This document shows, piece after piece, positions 46,495 to 55,060 of a stretch of DNA of 64,000 bases. Numbering within the stretch: the stretch's first letter is position 1; every line of letters starts with the position of its first letter. Location: contig JAHBWH010000006.1 of the NCBI GenBank assembly GCA_019637115.1, positions 1-64,000 on the forward strand, written 5' to 3'. The DNA comes from Myxococcales bacterium. GTDB taxonomy: Bacteria; Myxococcota_A; Polyangia; Polyangiales; Houyiibacteriaceae. The notes beneath the pieces were generated by a model, which was not told the DNA's origin, searched no databases, and saw only the letters and a program-made list of their open reading frames with translations. The position numbers and the translations under genes were made by a program.

Positions 46495-46715
46495 ACTCGG
46501 ACTCCAAGTCGGACTCCGACTCGGAGGCGGACTCGGAGGCGGACTCGGAGGCGGACTCGGAGGCGGACTCGGAGGCGGACTCGGAGGCGGACTCGGAGGC
46601 GGACCGGAGGCGGACTGGAGGCGGACTCGGAGGCGGACTCGGAGGCGGACTCGGAGGCGGACTCGGAGGCGGACTCGGAGGCGGACTCGGAGGCGGACTC
46701 GGAGGCGGACGCGGA
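46495..46715. repeat. GGAGGCGGACTC 6/12-bp tandem repeat tract
   Basis: About 18 twelve-base units of GGAGGCGGACTC, preceded by GGACTC hexamers. Same hexamer family as the tract at 52095-52320. Confidence 0.93.
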
Positions 46716-46880
46716 CCACCCGGACTCAGCTCCGGACGCAAAGTCGGACTGCCCGCGCGGATGAAGCGCCGACCCGGTCGAGCCAGCGCGAGCGCGCGCT
46801 TTCCGGCTCCGGTCGGGTGTCCCCGTCCCGGTCGGGTGTCCCCCGTCCCAGTCCGGCTCTGGTGACCTGGCGGGGATCCG

Positions 46881-46923
46881 AAAATGCGACGAGGGGCCGT
46901 GGTTTGAACCACGGCCCCTCGTC
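46881..46923 (-). terminator. Intrinsic terminator of tRNA-Ala
   Basis: 16-17-bp stem (arms 46888-46904 and 46907-46923, GACGAGGGGCCGTGGTT and its complement), followed on the minus strand by GCATTTT. It lies 7 bp beyond the tRNA 3' end. Confidence 0.9.
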
Positions 46924-46929
46924 TTCGGG

Positions 46930-47002
46930 TGGAGCTGAGGGGGATCGAACCCCTGACCTCTAGAGTGCGATTCTAGCGCTCTCCCAGCTGAGCTACAGCC
47001 CC
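46930..47002 (-). tRNA. tRNA-Ala (anticodon CGC)
   Basis: 73 nt, minus strand. Acceptor GGGGCTG pairs with CAGCTCC, discriminator A. D-arm GTAGCTCAGCTGGGAGAGC, anticodon stem CTAGA/TCTAG with loop ATCGCAC (anticodon CGC, reads GCG), T-arm with GGTTCGATCC. The 3' CCA is not encoded. GCG is a major alanine codon in this DNA. Confidence 0.95.
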
Positions 47003-47486
47003 GAAAGGGAGCGGCAATATACACGGGGCGATGGACCGCGCAAGGGCTGATTGGCGGCATGATCGACGCCCGGTCCGGCGGCATGATCGAGACCCGGTCC
47101 GCGATGAGGTGGCGGTGGTCCTCCCGCCCGGTGAGACCGTAATGAGAGCGTCGGGAGAGCTTGCGATCGGGCGTGCTCATCGACTGGACGCCGCACGTGA
47201 GGAGCGATGGGGCTCCACGGCGCCGTCGGCACGCGGTCGCCGGACCAGCTGAGGTTGGCGGAGGTCAAGAGCCACAGCGAGCCGCTTCCGACGCGTCGGA
47301 CGCCACACCCCCAGTGACCGACTTGGCCGACGCCCACGTTTCGCGTGGAGGTCGTCGCGGCAAGCCAGCGCCGGCATCTTGCGACCTGCGGCGCCAGCAC
47401 CACGGCGCGAGGTCGGCTCGCGTGCGGTCCCGCATCGTCTTTCCGGGCGAGGCGTGGAAGGTAAGCCGCGTCACGGAGGAAGCGCG
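47003..47486. other. Gap between tRNA-Ala and acyl-CoA dehydrogenase gene
   Basis: 484 bp. Two copies of CATGATCGASRCCCGGTCC near 47058-47100. Otherwise no repeat, RNA or gene seen; promoters for both flanking transcripts are expected. Confidence 0.5.
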
Positions 47487-48665
47487 ATGGTGGACTACTA
47501 CGGCCTGGACGAAGAGCTCACGACCGACGAGCGGCAGGTGCGAGACGCGGTGCGCCGCTACATGGACGTGAAGGTCCGCCCGATCATCGCCAAGCACTAT
47601 CAAGACGGGACCTTCCCGACCGAGCTGATCGGCGGCTTCGCGGAGCTCGGCCTGCTCGGCGCGAACCTCGAGGGCTACGGCTGCGCGGGCATGGGCGACG
47701 TCGCCTATGGGCTCGCGATGCAAGAGCTCGAGCGCTGCGACAGCGGCGTGCGGAGCTTCTGCTCGGTGCAAGGCTCGCTCTGCATGTACCCGATCTGGGC
47801 CTTCGGGAGCGACGCGCAGAAGGAGCGCTGGCTACCCGGTATGGCGCGCGGCGAGATCATCGGCTGCTTCGGGCTCACCGAGCCCGACTTCGGCTCGAAC
47901 CCGACCGGCATGGTCACGCGCGCAGACAAGCTGCCTGGCGGCGGCTACCGGCTGAACGGGACGAAGCGCTGGATCACGAACGGCAACCTCGCGCACGTCG
48001 CCATCGTCTGGGCGAAGGTCTATGGAACCGGCGACGAGGCCCGCGACGGACGCGTACATGGCTTCCTCGTGCCCACCGAGACGGCCGGCTTCACCGCCCA
48101 AAAGCTCGACGGCAAGTTCTCCCTTCGGGCGAGCGTGACGAGCGAGCTCATCCTCGAGGACGTCGAGGTCGGGGAGGACGCGCTCATGCCCGGTGTGGTC
48201 GGCATGCGTGGCCCGCTGAGCTGCCTGTCTCAAGCGCGATACGGCATCTGCTGGGGCGTGATCGGCGCAGCGATCGACTGTTATGAGACAGCTCTGTCCT
48301 ATTCGAAGGATCGCGTGCAGTTCTCGCGTCCCATCGCGGGGTACCAGCTCGTGCAGGCGAAGCTCGTGCACATGGTCAGCGAGATCACGAAGGCGCAGTG
48401 GCTGACGCTCCGCCTGGGTCGCCTGAAGGAGGCGGGGCGCGTGAAGCCCGCGCAGATCTCGCTCGCGAAGCGCAACAACGTCCACCACGCGCTCGAGATC
48501 GCCCGCATCGCGCGGGACATCCTCGGTGGCAACGGGATCATGTACGACTACCCGGTCGGCCGGCACATGATGAACCTCGAGACGGTCTACACGTACGAGG
48601 GGACCCACGACATCCACACGCTGATCGTGGGCCAGGACATCACGGGCCTCGCCGCGTTCGAATGA
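47487..48665 (+). CDS. Acyl-CoA dehydrogenase, glutaryl-CoA dehydrogenase type
   Basis: FAD enzyme expected to oxidise (and decarboxylate) glutaryl-CoA in lysine/tryptophan breakdown. 392 residues from ATG 47487 (GGAGGA site), the usual length. Motifs: GCFGLTEPDFGSNP and LNGTKRWITNG (FAD/substrate), YGICWGVIGAA, QLVQAKLVHM, RDILGGNGI, and catalytic base E371 in YTYEGTHDIH, the exact context of GCDH. The C-terminus HTLIVGQDITGLAAFE also fits. Specificity is inferred; no partner electron-transfer flavoprotein gene nearby. Confidence 0.9.
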   Translation: MVDYYGLDEELTTDERQVRDAVRRYMDVKVRPIIAKHYQDGTFPTELIGGFAELGLLGANLEGYGCAGMGDVAYGLAMQELERCDSGVRSFCSVQGSLCMYPIWAFGSDAQKERWLPGMARGEIIGCFGLTEPDFGSNPTGMVTRADKLPGGGYRLNGTKRWITNGNLAHVAIVWAKVYGTGDEARDGRVHGFLVPTETAGFTAQKLDGKFSLRASVTSELILEDVEVGEDALMPGVVGMRGPLSCLSQARYGICWGVIGAAIDCYETALSYSKDRVQFSRPIAGYQLVQAKLVHMVSEITKAQWLTLRLGRLKEAGRVKPAQISLAKRNNVHHALEIARIARDILGGNGIMYDYPVGRHMMNLETVYTYEGTHDIHTLIVGQDITGLAAFE

Positions 48666-48818
48666 ACGAGCTTCGCGTCGAGATTTGGGCAAGCCACCGG
48701 AGTGGGCCCGGAGCCGGCTTCGCGGCGAGATTCGACGAAGCCCTGGAGTGCGGAATGAGGGTCATTGGTCCGAGGCCTTCGCAGTTTGGCACAGCCAGAG
48801 TGGGCTCCCAAACGAGGG

Positions 48819-49574
48819 TCATCGGTACCGCGCAGGGTGGGTCGTCGGGGGGCAGCGCTCACGCGCCGCGTCGACCGCCTCACGGACCGATTCCGGGCGC
48901 TGCGCTAGCTCGGTCGTGATCGGGTCGTGCAGCACGCACGCCCGCGCGAGGCCGATCATGAACGCGTTGGACGACTCTGGGAGCTCTGCTCGGAGCGCCC
49001 GCAGCTCTGGGTCGTTGCGGCGTAGTCGCGCGAGCGTCGCGCGAATGGTCACCGCGAGCGAAGGATCTCCTATGTACGTGTAGCTTCTGTCCGCGAGGTC
49101 ACGAAGGGCCGCCTCTGCGCGGGAAGGGTCGTGGGCTTCGAGGGCGAGCGCGGCGAGGAGCCGACGGCGAAGGTCCAAGGTCGCGTCGAGGCTCCTCCAG
49201 GCGAGCGCCTCGAGGATCGAGGGATCGACGCGCCCCGTCGAGGTGTCCTCGCAACGCGCGCTCGCTTGGGTGATCGAGCAGACGCTTTCGTCGACGGCTG
49301 CGGCGAGCTCACCCGATGGCAACCGGACGGCCCGAGCGTGACCGAGCCCATGGACCTGCGCGTGACCCGAGAGCACCGATTGGCGGGTCCCGCGCGTGAT
49401 CACCTCGACCTCCCACGACCCCACCGGGTCGGGGAACCCGCTCGCGCGTCCGATGTTCAGCATGACCTTCGCCTCGGCGTCGTGGAAGAGCACGCGCGAG
49501 GTGGCCGGCGTGGTGGGCAGCTCGGGGGAGCAGAGCAACGGGACCAGCGCGAGCAGTGAGAGCAGGTGGTTCAT
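48819..49574 (-). CDS. Exported protein of unknown function
   Basis: 251 residues from ATG 49574 (MNHLLSLLALVPLLC, possible lipoprotein signal). Mature part: a beta-rich first third (SRVLFHDAEAKVMLNIGRASG, WEVEVITRGTRQ), one probable disulfide (SVCSITQASARCED), then helices (LRRRLLAALALEAHDPSRAEAALRDLADRSY). No family recognised. The frame stays open to 49859 without a better start. Convergent with the acyl-CoA dehydrogenase gene. Confidence 0.7.
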   Translation of the reverse strand: MNHLLSLLALVPLLCSPELPTTPATSRVLFHDAEAKVMLNIGRASGFPDPVGSWEVEVITRGTRQSVLSGHAQVHGLGHARAVRLPSGELAAAVDESVCSITQASARCEDTSTGRVDPSILEALAWRSLDATLDLRRRLLAALALEAHDPSRAEAALRDLADRSYTYIGDPSLAVTIRATLARLRRNDPELRALRAELPESSNAFMIGLARACVLHDPITTELAQRPESVREAVDAARERCPPTTHPARYR

Positions 49575-49997
49575 TGGGCCATGGACGCTTGGTCGCGGCG
49601 TGTGGATTCCGAGGCAAGAGACTGATCGGATGATCAGCGGATTCCTTGGCAAACGAACTGGGCCGTCGTGGTCAACGAACGGCCGCGCCGGTCGCCCGCG
49701 ACGCGGCAAACACTGGGCGCCCTCAATCGCCCGCGTGGTCGAGTACCTCGCCACAGGAATCTTGACCGGTGGTTCGCGGTGCTCGACCTCGATCTCGGCC
49801 CCGCGCCGCGGATGCCCGAAACGAACGTCGGGTGGGGGCACGATAGGTTGTGTGATCACGTCGGCACGACGAGGTCGACCAACCCAGACCGCTCCGCCTG
49901 GTCCGCGAGGGTCGTCCCTCGTTGCGTGAGCACATCGTGACGACGAGCTCGCGAGCTCTCCTCGTTCGCGAGATCCTCGTCGGCCGTCGTTGCGTGA
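49575..49997. other. Gap downstream of bioD containing a decayed bioD 3' copy
   Basis: 423 bp. Bases 49853-49930 copy the end of bioD; the rest is unremarkable. Confidence 0.6.
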
Positions 49998-50078
49998 TCA
50001 GACGGCCACGACGAGGTCGACCAACCCGGACCGCTCCGACTCGTCCGCGAGCGCCTCGGCGTCATCCCTCGTCGCGCG
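49853..50078. repeat. Tandem copy of the bioD 3' end
   Basis: The final 80 bp or so of bioD (49993-50078) recur at 49853-49930 at roughly 80 % identity. Both carry ACGACGAGGTCGACCAACCC and a stop-like GTGATCA. The copy still reads SGLVDLVVPT in the minus frame against SGLVDLVVAV in bioD. Confidence 0.85.
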
Positions 50079-50672
50079 GAAGGTGACGATGGGGCTGTCG
50101 GTGTAGCGAGCGAGGATCGTCGCGTTCGTCGCGGCGCTGCGATCCGCAGGCTCGACCGCGCGGAGCACAACGGCAGCGGGCGTCACGCCCCGCCGCTCCA
50201 AGCTCTCGAGCGCGGTGCGTGTGTGGGAGAGCGTGCCGAGGGCGTCCGGCGCGACCATCACCACGTGCGCGTCAAGCGCGTCGGCCAGGTCGACCAGATC
50301 ATGCTCCTCATCGACGGGGACGAGCACGCCTCCGGCCCCCTCGACGAGCAGCCACGAAGCGCGAGCTCGAAGGACGCGGAGGGCGGCGACGATCTCCGCC
50401 CATTGGGGCGGTGGCTCTCCCTCCAACGTCGCAGCGAGCGGCGCGAGCGGCGCCACGGCCCGATACCAAGGCGCCGCATCGACCAGGTCCTGAGGCGTGC
50501 GCGAGGCCCGCGCGATCGCCGCAGCATCGAGCGCCCCCTCGGCCGAGACCCCGGTCTCGAAGGGCTTGATCGCGAGCACTTCCCCACGGCGCGCCAACGC
50601 GCGCCCGAGCCCTCGGGTGAGGAAGGTCTTGCCGACGCCGGTCCCCGTCGCGGTGATGAGCCACGCGCTCAT
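49998..50672 (-). CDS. bioD: Dethiobiotin synthetase
   Basis: ATP-dependent ring closure of 7,8-diaminopelargonate in biotin synthesis. 224 residues, typical. P-loop GTGTGVGKTFLTRGL near the N-terminus, KPFETG, APLAPLAATLEG, and LLVEGAGGVLVPV (conserved EGAGG). Last of a bioF-bioD pair; bioA and bioB are not in the window. Confidence 0.95.
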   Translation of the reverse strand: MSAWLITATGTGVGKTFLTRGLGRALARRGEVLAIKPFETGVSAEGALDAAAIARASRTPQDLVDAAPWYRAVAPLAPLAATLEGEPPPQWAEIVAALRVLRARASWLLVEGAGGVLVPVDEEHDLVDLADALDAHVVMVAPDALGTLSHTRTALESLERRGVTPAAVVLRAVEPADRSAATNATILARYTDSPIVTFRATRDDAEALADESERSGLVDLVVAV

Positions 50673-50680
50673 TGGATGCC

Positions 50681-50797
50681 CTCCCCCAGCGCTGCGGTGG
50701 TCGTCGAGCTCATCGCTCGCGGCTCCCTCACCAGCTCCTCCCCCAAGTCTGCAGTGGTCGTCGAGCTCATCGCCCGCGGCTCCTTACAAGCTCTCCG
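50681..50797. repeat. 57-bp tandem duplication at the bioF 3' end
   Basis: Two copies offset by 57 bp (50681 and 50738), sharing CTCCCCCA, GGTGGTCGTCGAGCTCATCG and CGCGGCTCC. The right copy contains the bioF stop; the left copy lies in the 111-bp bioF-bioD gap. Confidence 0.85.
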
Positions 50798-51923
50798 CAA
50801 CGGCGCGGACGACCTGATCGACCTGCTCGACCGTGTGCGTCGCCATGGGGGTCAGGCGGATGCGCGCGGTGCCGGGGGGCACCGTGGGCGGCCGGATGGG
50901 CAGACCGAGCACCCCACGCTCGCGGAGCGCGGCGCCGAGCGAGAGGGCCCGCTCGTTCTCACCGACGAGCACCGGGACGATCGCGTGATCGCCGAGGACG
51001 GGGAGGCCGAGCGCCCGCAGACCTGCGCGCAGGTGGTCCGCGTTGGCGCGGAGCTGTGCGCGAGCGGCGTCGGCGCCCACGACGAGCTCGAGGGAGCGCG
51101 TGAGCGCCGGGAGGAGCGCTGCGGGATACGCGGTCGAGAAGACGAAGCTCCGAGCCGTGTTGAGCAGCCAGTCGCGGAGGGGCACGGGGCCCGCGACGAA
51201 CGCGCCAGCGACGCCGAAGGCCTTGCCCAGCGTACCCACGAGCACGTCGGGTTGGACCCCGAGCTCCTGGCAGAGCCCTGCGCCCTGCCCGCCCCGGACA
51301 CCGAGCGAGTGGGCCTCGTCGACGTAGAGCCAGGCGTCGTGGGCGCGGGCGAGCGCCGAGAGCGCGACCAGCGGCGCAGGGTCGCCGTCCATGGAGAAGA
51401 CGGCGTCCGTCACGATGAGGACCCGCTCGAAGCGCTCGCGGTCGTCGAGCCCTGCGCGAAGGGACTCGACGTCGCCGTGCACGTAGGTCCGGACTTCGGC
51501 GCGCGAGAGGCGGCAGCCGTCGATCAGGCTGGCGTGGTTGAGCGCGTCGCTCAGGATCAGGTCCCCAGGGCCCACGAGCGCCGGGATCGCACCGACGTTG
51601 GCGGCGTAACCGGCGGTGAAGAGCAGCGCCGCCGGCTTCTCCACGTAGGCAGCGAGCGCCCGCTCGATCTCGGCGTGGGCCCGGAGGTGGCCCGTGATGA
51701 GGCGGCTCGCGGGCGCGCCGACCGCCCCCGCCTGCGCGAGCGCCTCGCGCAGCGCAGGCGACCCCGCCAACCCGAGGTAGTCATTCGACGAGAAGTTGAG
51801 GAGCCGCTGGCCGGCATGCACCACGACGGGCCCGACGTCTTCGAGCTCTCGGAGCTGCCGAAGCAACCCAGCCGCGTGCCGGCGGGTGAGGCGTTCGCGG
51901 AGGTCGTCGGAGAGGTCGGGCAC
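50784..51923 (-). CDS. bioF: 8-amino-7-oxononanoate synthase
   Basis: PLP enzyme condensing pimeloyl thioester and alanine, first committed ring-building step of biotin synthesis. 379 residues from GTG 51923. Motifs: FSSNDYLGLAGSP, HASLIDGCRLSRAE, DAVFSMDGDPAPL, LYVDEAHSLGVRG (Asp binding PLP nitrogen) and GTLGKAFGVAG (Lys forming the Schiff base). An N-terminal open extension to 52430 runs through repeats and a parS site and is rejected. The first parS lies 52 bp upstream. Confidence 0.94.
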   Translation of the reverse strand: MPDLSDDLRERLTRRHAAGLLRQLRELEDVGPVVVHAGQRLLNFSSNDYLGLAGSPALREALAQAGAVGAPASRLITGHLRAHAEIERALAAYVEKPAALLFTAGYAANVGAIPALVGPGDLILSDALNHASLIDGCRLSRAEVRTYVHGDVESLRAGLDDRERFERVLIVTDAVFSMDGDPAPLVALSALARAHDAWLYVDEAHSLGVRGGQGAGLCQELGVQPDVLVGTLGKAFGVAGAFVAGPVPLRDWLLNTARSFVFSTAYPAALLPALTRSLELVVGADAARAQLRANADHLRAGLRALGLPVLGDHAIVPVLVGENERALSLGAALRERGVLGLPIRPPTVPPGTARIRLTPMATHTVEQVDQVVRAVAESL

Positions 51924-51974
51924 CGGGCGTGGTGTAGCAGGTCGACCTGGGTCGGGCCCGAGTCGACGATGTCG

Positions 51975-51990
51975 CGTTTCACGTGAAACG
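51975..51990. other. parS site 1 (ParB binding)
   Basis: Perfect 16-bp palindrome CGTTTCACGTGAAACG, holding the widely conserved parS core GTTTCACGTGAAAC. ParB/Spo0J binds this and spreads to organise origin segregation. Lies just upstream of bioF. Confidence 0.88.
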
Positions 51991-52094
51991 TCGGGGAGGC
52001 AGGGAGAAATGTGCCCGAGATGATGGTCACCGCCTGGCCCCGACGGCAAAAGGGCGGACTGCGCCTTCTTCTTCGGCACAGCCCCCTTGGCCCT

Positions 52095-52320
52095 GCAGTC
52101 GGACCCGGACCCGGACTCGACCCGGACTCGGACTCGGCCCCGGCTCGGACTCTGCCCCGACTCGGACCCTGCCCCGACCCTGCCCCGACCCTGCCCAGAC
52201 TCTGCCCCGACTCGGACTCGGACTCGGACTCGGACTCGGACTCGGACTCGGACTCGGACTTGGACTCGGACTCGGACTCGAACTCGGACTCGGACTCGGA
52301 CTCGGACTCGGACTCGGAGA
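52095..52320. repeat. GGACTC hexamer tandem repeat tract
   Basis: Starts with mixed GGACCC / GGACTC / CTGCCCCGA units, then becomes a nearly pure run of about 20 GGACTC hexamers, all in register. Confidence 0.93.
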
Positions 52321-52474
52321 CGGAGGCTGACCTCAGCAAGAGTCCTCCCGAGATCCGTCGTCAGGGTCCTCGGGAGCTCGGGAGCCCCCCCAAGCGAGCA
52401 CCTTCGCGGGGGCACAGCCTGGTGACACACTCGCGCAGGAGGGTCGGCAAGGACCCCTCGACGTGGCGAGGGTG

Positions 52475-52490
52475 CGTTTCACGTGAAACG
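52475..52490. other. parS site 2
   Basis: Same perfect 16-bp palindrome, with flanks GAGGGTG and GTCGCCAGG shared with site 3. Confidence 0.88.
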
Positions 52491-52587
52491 GTCGCCAGGC
52501 TCGGCAACCTCGCCAGGAGAGCTTCGGCAAGAACCCAAAGGGCTTCGGCAAGAACGCTGCATCCTTCGCGGGCCTCCCCGAGGGTGC

Positions 52588-52603
52588 GTTTCACGTGAAA
52601 CGG
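52588..52603. other. parS site 3
   Basis: Same 16-bp palindrome, 113 bp after site 2. The shared flanks show the two arose by local duplication. Confidence 0.88.
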
Positions 52604-52612
52604 TCGCCAGGA

Positions 52613-52895
52613 GGGCTCGGCAACCTCGCCAGGAGAGCTCCGGCAAGAACCCTGGATCCTTAGCGGGCCTCCGAGCACGCATCTGGCCCCCCCTTCCGTC
52701 CGGGGCCGCCTCCTCCTGGCCCGGGTCCGCTTCCGGTCCTCCTGGCCAGGAGCTTCGGAAAGAATCCTGGATACTTCGTCGCAGCTTCGGGAGGCTCGGC
52801 AACCTCGCCAGGAGAGCTCCGGCAAGAACCCTGGATCCTTAGCGGGCCTCCGAGCACGCATCTGGCCCCCCTTCCGTCCGGGGAAGCCTCCTTCT
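52613..52895. repeat. 178-bp higher-order direct repeat
   Basis: About 90 bp from GGCTCGGCAACCTCGCCAGG on (52615) recur almost unchanged from 52793 (period 178 bp). Each includes one near-palindromic element and the CTTCCGTCCGGGG segment. Confidence 0.9.
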
Positions 52896-53819
52896 GGCCG
52901 GGTCCGCTTCCGGTCCTCCTGGCCGAGAGCTTCGGAAAGAATCCCGGATCCTTCGTCGCAGCTTCGGATGTCTCGTCGGGCCCTCGGAAGCCTGACCCGG
53001 ACCTTCGGAAAGAATCCTGGATCCTTCGTCGCAGCTCATCGAAAGAATCCTGGATCCTTCGTCGCAGCTCATCCTTCGTCGCAGCTTCGGATGCCCGTCC
53101 CGGTCTGCTTCCTTCTGGACGGGTCCGCTTCCGGTCCTCTTCGCCGAGCGGTAGCGATGAAGGATCCAAGGACTCTTGCTGACCGTGGGCGCCAACCTCG
53201 CCAGGAGAGGTTCGGCAAGAACCCCAGGAGAGGTTCGCCAAGGACCGTGGATCCTTCGCGGGCCTCCAAGTACGCATCTGGGCCCCCTTCGGTTCCGTCC
53301 GGGTCTGCTTCCTTCTGGGCGGGTCCGCTTCCGGTCCTCCTGGCCAGGAGCTTCGGAAAGAATCCAGGATCCTTCGTCGCGGGTTCGGATGCCTCGTCGG
53401 GCCGTCCGAAGCCCGAGCGCTAGCGATGAAGGATCCAGGACTCTTGCTCACCGCGGGCGCGAACGGACCCCCGACTAGCCCCGGCAAGAGTCCGCGGTCG
53501 TTTCCGTTCCCCCAGGCCGTCGGGGGCTCCGCGGCAAGTATCCTGGATCCCTTGTCGCGCCCCTCCCGTCGGGGGCTCCGCGGCAAGAATCCTGGATCCC
53601 TTCTCGCGCCCCTCGATCCCTTGTCGCGCCCCTCCCGGTCCCTCGTCGGGGGCTCCGCGGCAAGAATCTCGGGGGCTCCGCGGCAAGAATCCTGGATGCG
53701 TCGTCGGGGCACTCGGGAGCCCGTCCTCGAGCCCCGGCTGAGTCCCGGCTAAAGTCGTGGTTCCTCGCAAGACCGTGCCTCACGAAGCAAGATCCTGGGT
53801 CGCTCGCCGCTGCGAGGTG

Positions 53820-53835
53820 CGTTTCACGTGAAACG
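53820..53835. other. parS site 4
   Basis: Same 16-bp palindrome with flank GCGAGGTG and GTCCCG, about 1.2 kb beyond site 3, on the far side of the repeat array. Confidence 0.88.
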
Positions 53836-53879
53836 GTCCCGCCCAGGTTTGGCAAGAATCCTCGAGCCTTCATCCGGGG

Positions 53880-55060
53880 CCTCTGGGTCCGCTTCCGCGT
53901 CCCCTTCCAAGTCCGTGCCCGCGTCCCCTCCTTCCGGGTCCGGGTCCGCTTCCGGGTCCACATCTGCGTGCGTCCGGGTCCGCGTCCGCGCGTCCGCGCG
54001 TCCGGGTCCGCGGCGTCCCCTTCCGCGTCCCCTTCGAGGTCGGGTCCGCGTCCGCTTCCTTCTGGGTCCGCTTCCGCGTCCGCCTCCGGGTCGGGTCCGT
54101 GTCCTTGTTGTTCGTCTCCGGGTCGGGTCCAAACCTCGCACGCGCACGCGCACGTGGACGACGTGGACGTGGACGTCCGCGTCGATGTGGACGGGCGCGC
54201 ATCAGCAGCGTTGCGGACACGGAACCGAAGTCGGACACGGAGCCGAGTCGCGTCCGTCCAGGCTTGCGTCCATTTGGCTCCGCGTCCGTCCGGGACCGCG
54301 TTGCGTCGGAGCCCAGGAGGTTTGGCAAGAATCCTGGAGCCTCATCCGGGCCCTCTGGTCCGCTTCCGCGTCCCCGTCCGCCGCGTCCCCTTCCGAGTCG
54401 GCGCCCGTCCGCTTCCGGGTCCGCTTCCGCTTCCGGGTCCGCTTCCGGGTCCGCGTCCGCTTCCGGGTCCGCTTCCGGGTCCGCTTCCGGGTCCGCTTCC
54501 AGGTCCGCTTCCGGCTTCCGCGTCCGAGTCCGCGTTCGCGTCCGAGTCGCGCGACGAAGCAGCGCTTCTCCATGGAGAGGGCTCTCGCGCCTCTACCCCC
54601 CTGCGAAACGCCGACGGACCTTCCTGGTCGCGCACGCGCACGCGCACGCGGACGTGGAGGTGGACGGGCACATGGACGTGGACGGGCACGCCCCGGGCAC
54701 GCGCGCGTACCTTCCGCGTAGAACCGAGGCCGGGGCATGGACCGAGTCCGCGTCCGCCGCGTCCATCCGCGCCGACCGCCTGTCGACCCACGTGCCGAGC
54801 GCAGCGCCTCAGCGCGGAGCGGGCAGGCCCGTCCTCCGCTCCGGAAGACCGCCGCACGCTCGACGTGGCTCCATCAGCGCCGCGCCGGTGTGGCGGTTCC
54901 CCGCCGTGAGCCACACGCCGCATTGGTCCGGGGAGCGTGTCCTCCCTGCCATGTCCATCACCGCCGCGCTGGCGTCCTCCCCCCAGAGGCGAAGCATCAG
55001 CCCCGCATCGGTGTCCCGGGACTCCCACGCCCTAAGCCACGCGAAGATCATGCTTCGGTG
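53880..55060. repeat. Inverted copy of the 45.8-46.7 kb dispersed element
   Basis: Read on the minus strand, the same modules appear in the same order as at 45795-46715: GTGGCTCACGGCGGGG units, GTCGAGCGTGCGGCGGTCTT, ACGCGGACTCGGTCCAT, GTGCGCGACCAG, AAGCGCTG, then hexamers (here AAGCGGACCCGG). A second partial copy of the middle module lies at 54120-54250. No open frame or terminal repeats typical of an IS. Confidence 0.75.

Larger units (their letters stand above)
45390..46880. other. Gene-free region of tandem and dispersed repeats
   Basis: About 1.5 kb without a credible gene. In order: 12-bp repeats (45614-45778), a long nested hairpin (45810-45914), non-repetitive spacer (45915-46180), a module shared in inverted form with 54.8 kb (46186-46275), CCCGTC repeats (46355-46395), a second shared module (46396-46490) and GGAGGCGGACTC repeats (46495-46715). 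Open frames here are Arg/Ser/Ala/Pro repeats. Confidence 0.7.
52330..54345. repeat. Array of about 20 near-palindromic 20-bp elements around the parS sites
   Basis: Consensus GGCAAGAATCCTGGATCCTT, whose core AAGAATCC-T-GGATCCTT is an inverted repeat with one mismatch. Clear copies start at 52643, 52758, 52821, 52934, 53007, 53040, 53237, 53355, 53533, 53582, 53682, 53851 and 54324. Inverted copies lie near 53160 and 53429. Weaker ones are near 52336, 52446, 52526, 52547, 53483 and 53659. Many are followed by CGTCGCAGCTTCGG or CGCGGGCCTCC. Confidence 0.85.

Noticed and set aside
46182-46865. Ser/Asp/Glu repeat protein (SEADSEADSEAD) as a surface adhesin
   Set aside because: All three phases of the GGAGGCGGACTC tract give open repeats (SEAD, GGGLGG, RRTR); no signal peptide or ribosome site precedes any of them.
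52361-53712. Long minus-strand frames with repeated RRIQDSF / KDPGF peptides in the parS region
   Set aside because: They only translate the near-palindromic DNA repeats; no start context, no domain, and equally long frames exist in other phases.
52330-54345. CRISPR array
   Set aside because: Repeats are 17-20 bp, vary in sequence and orientation, have irregular spacing and no unique spacers of constant length; no cas genes nearby.
53880-55060. Insertion sequence or transposon
   Set aside because: No transposase, terminal inverted repeats or target duplications were found; similarity to the 46-kb region is modular and noncoding.
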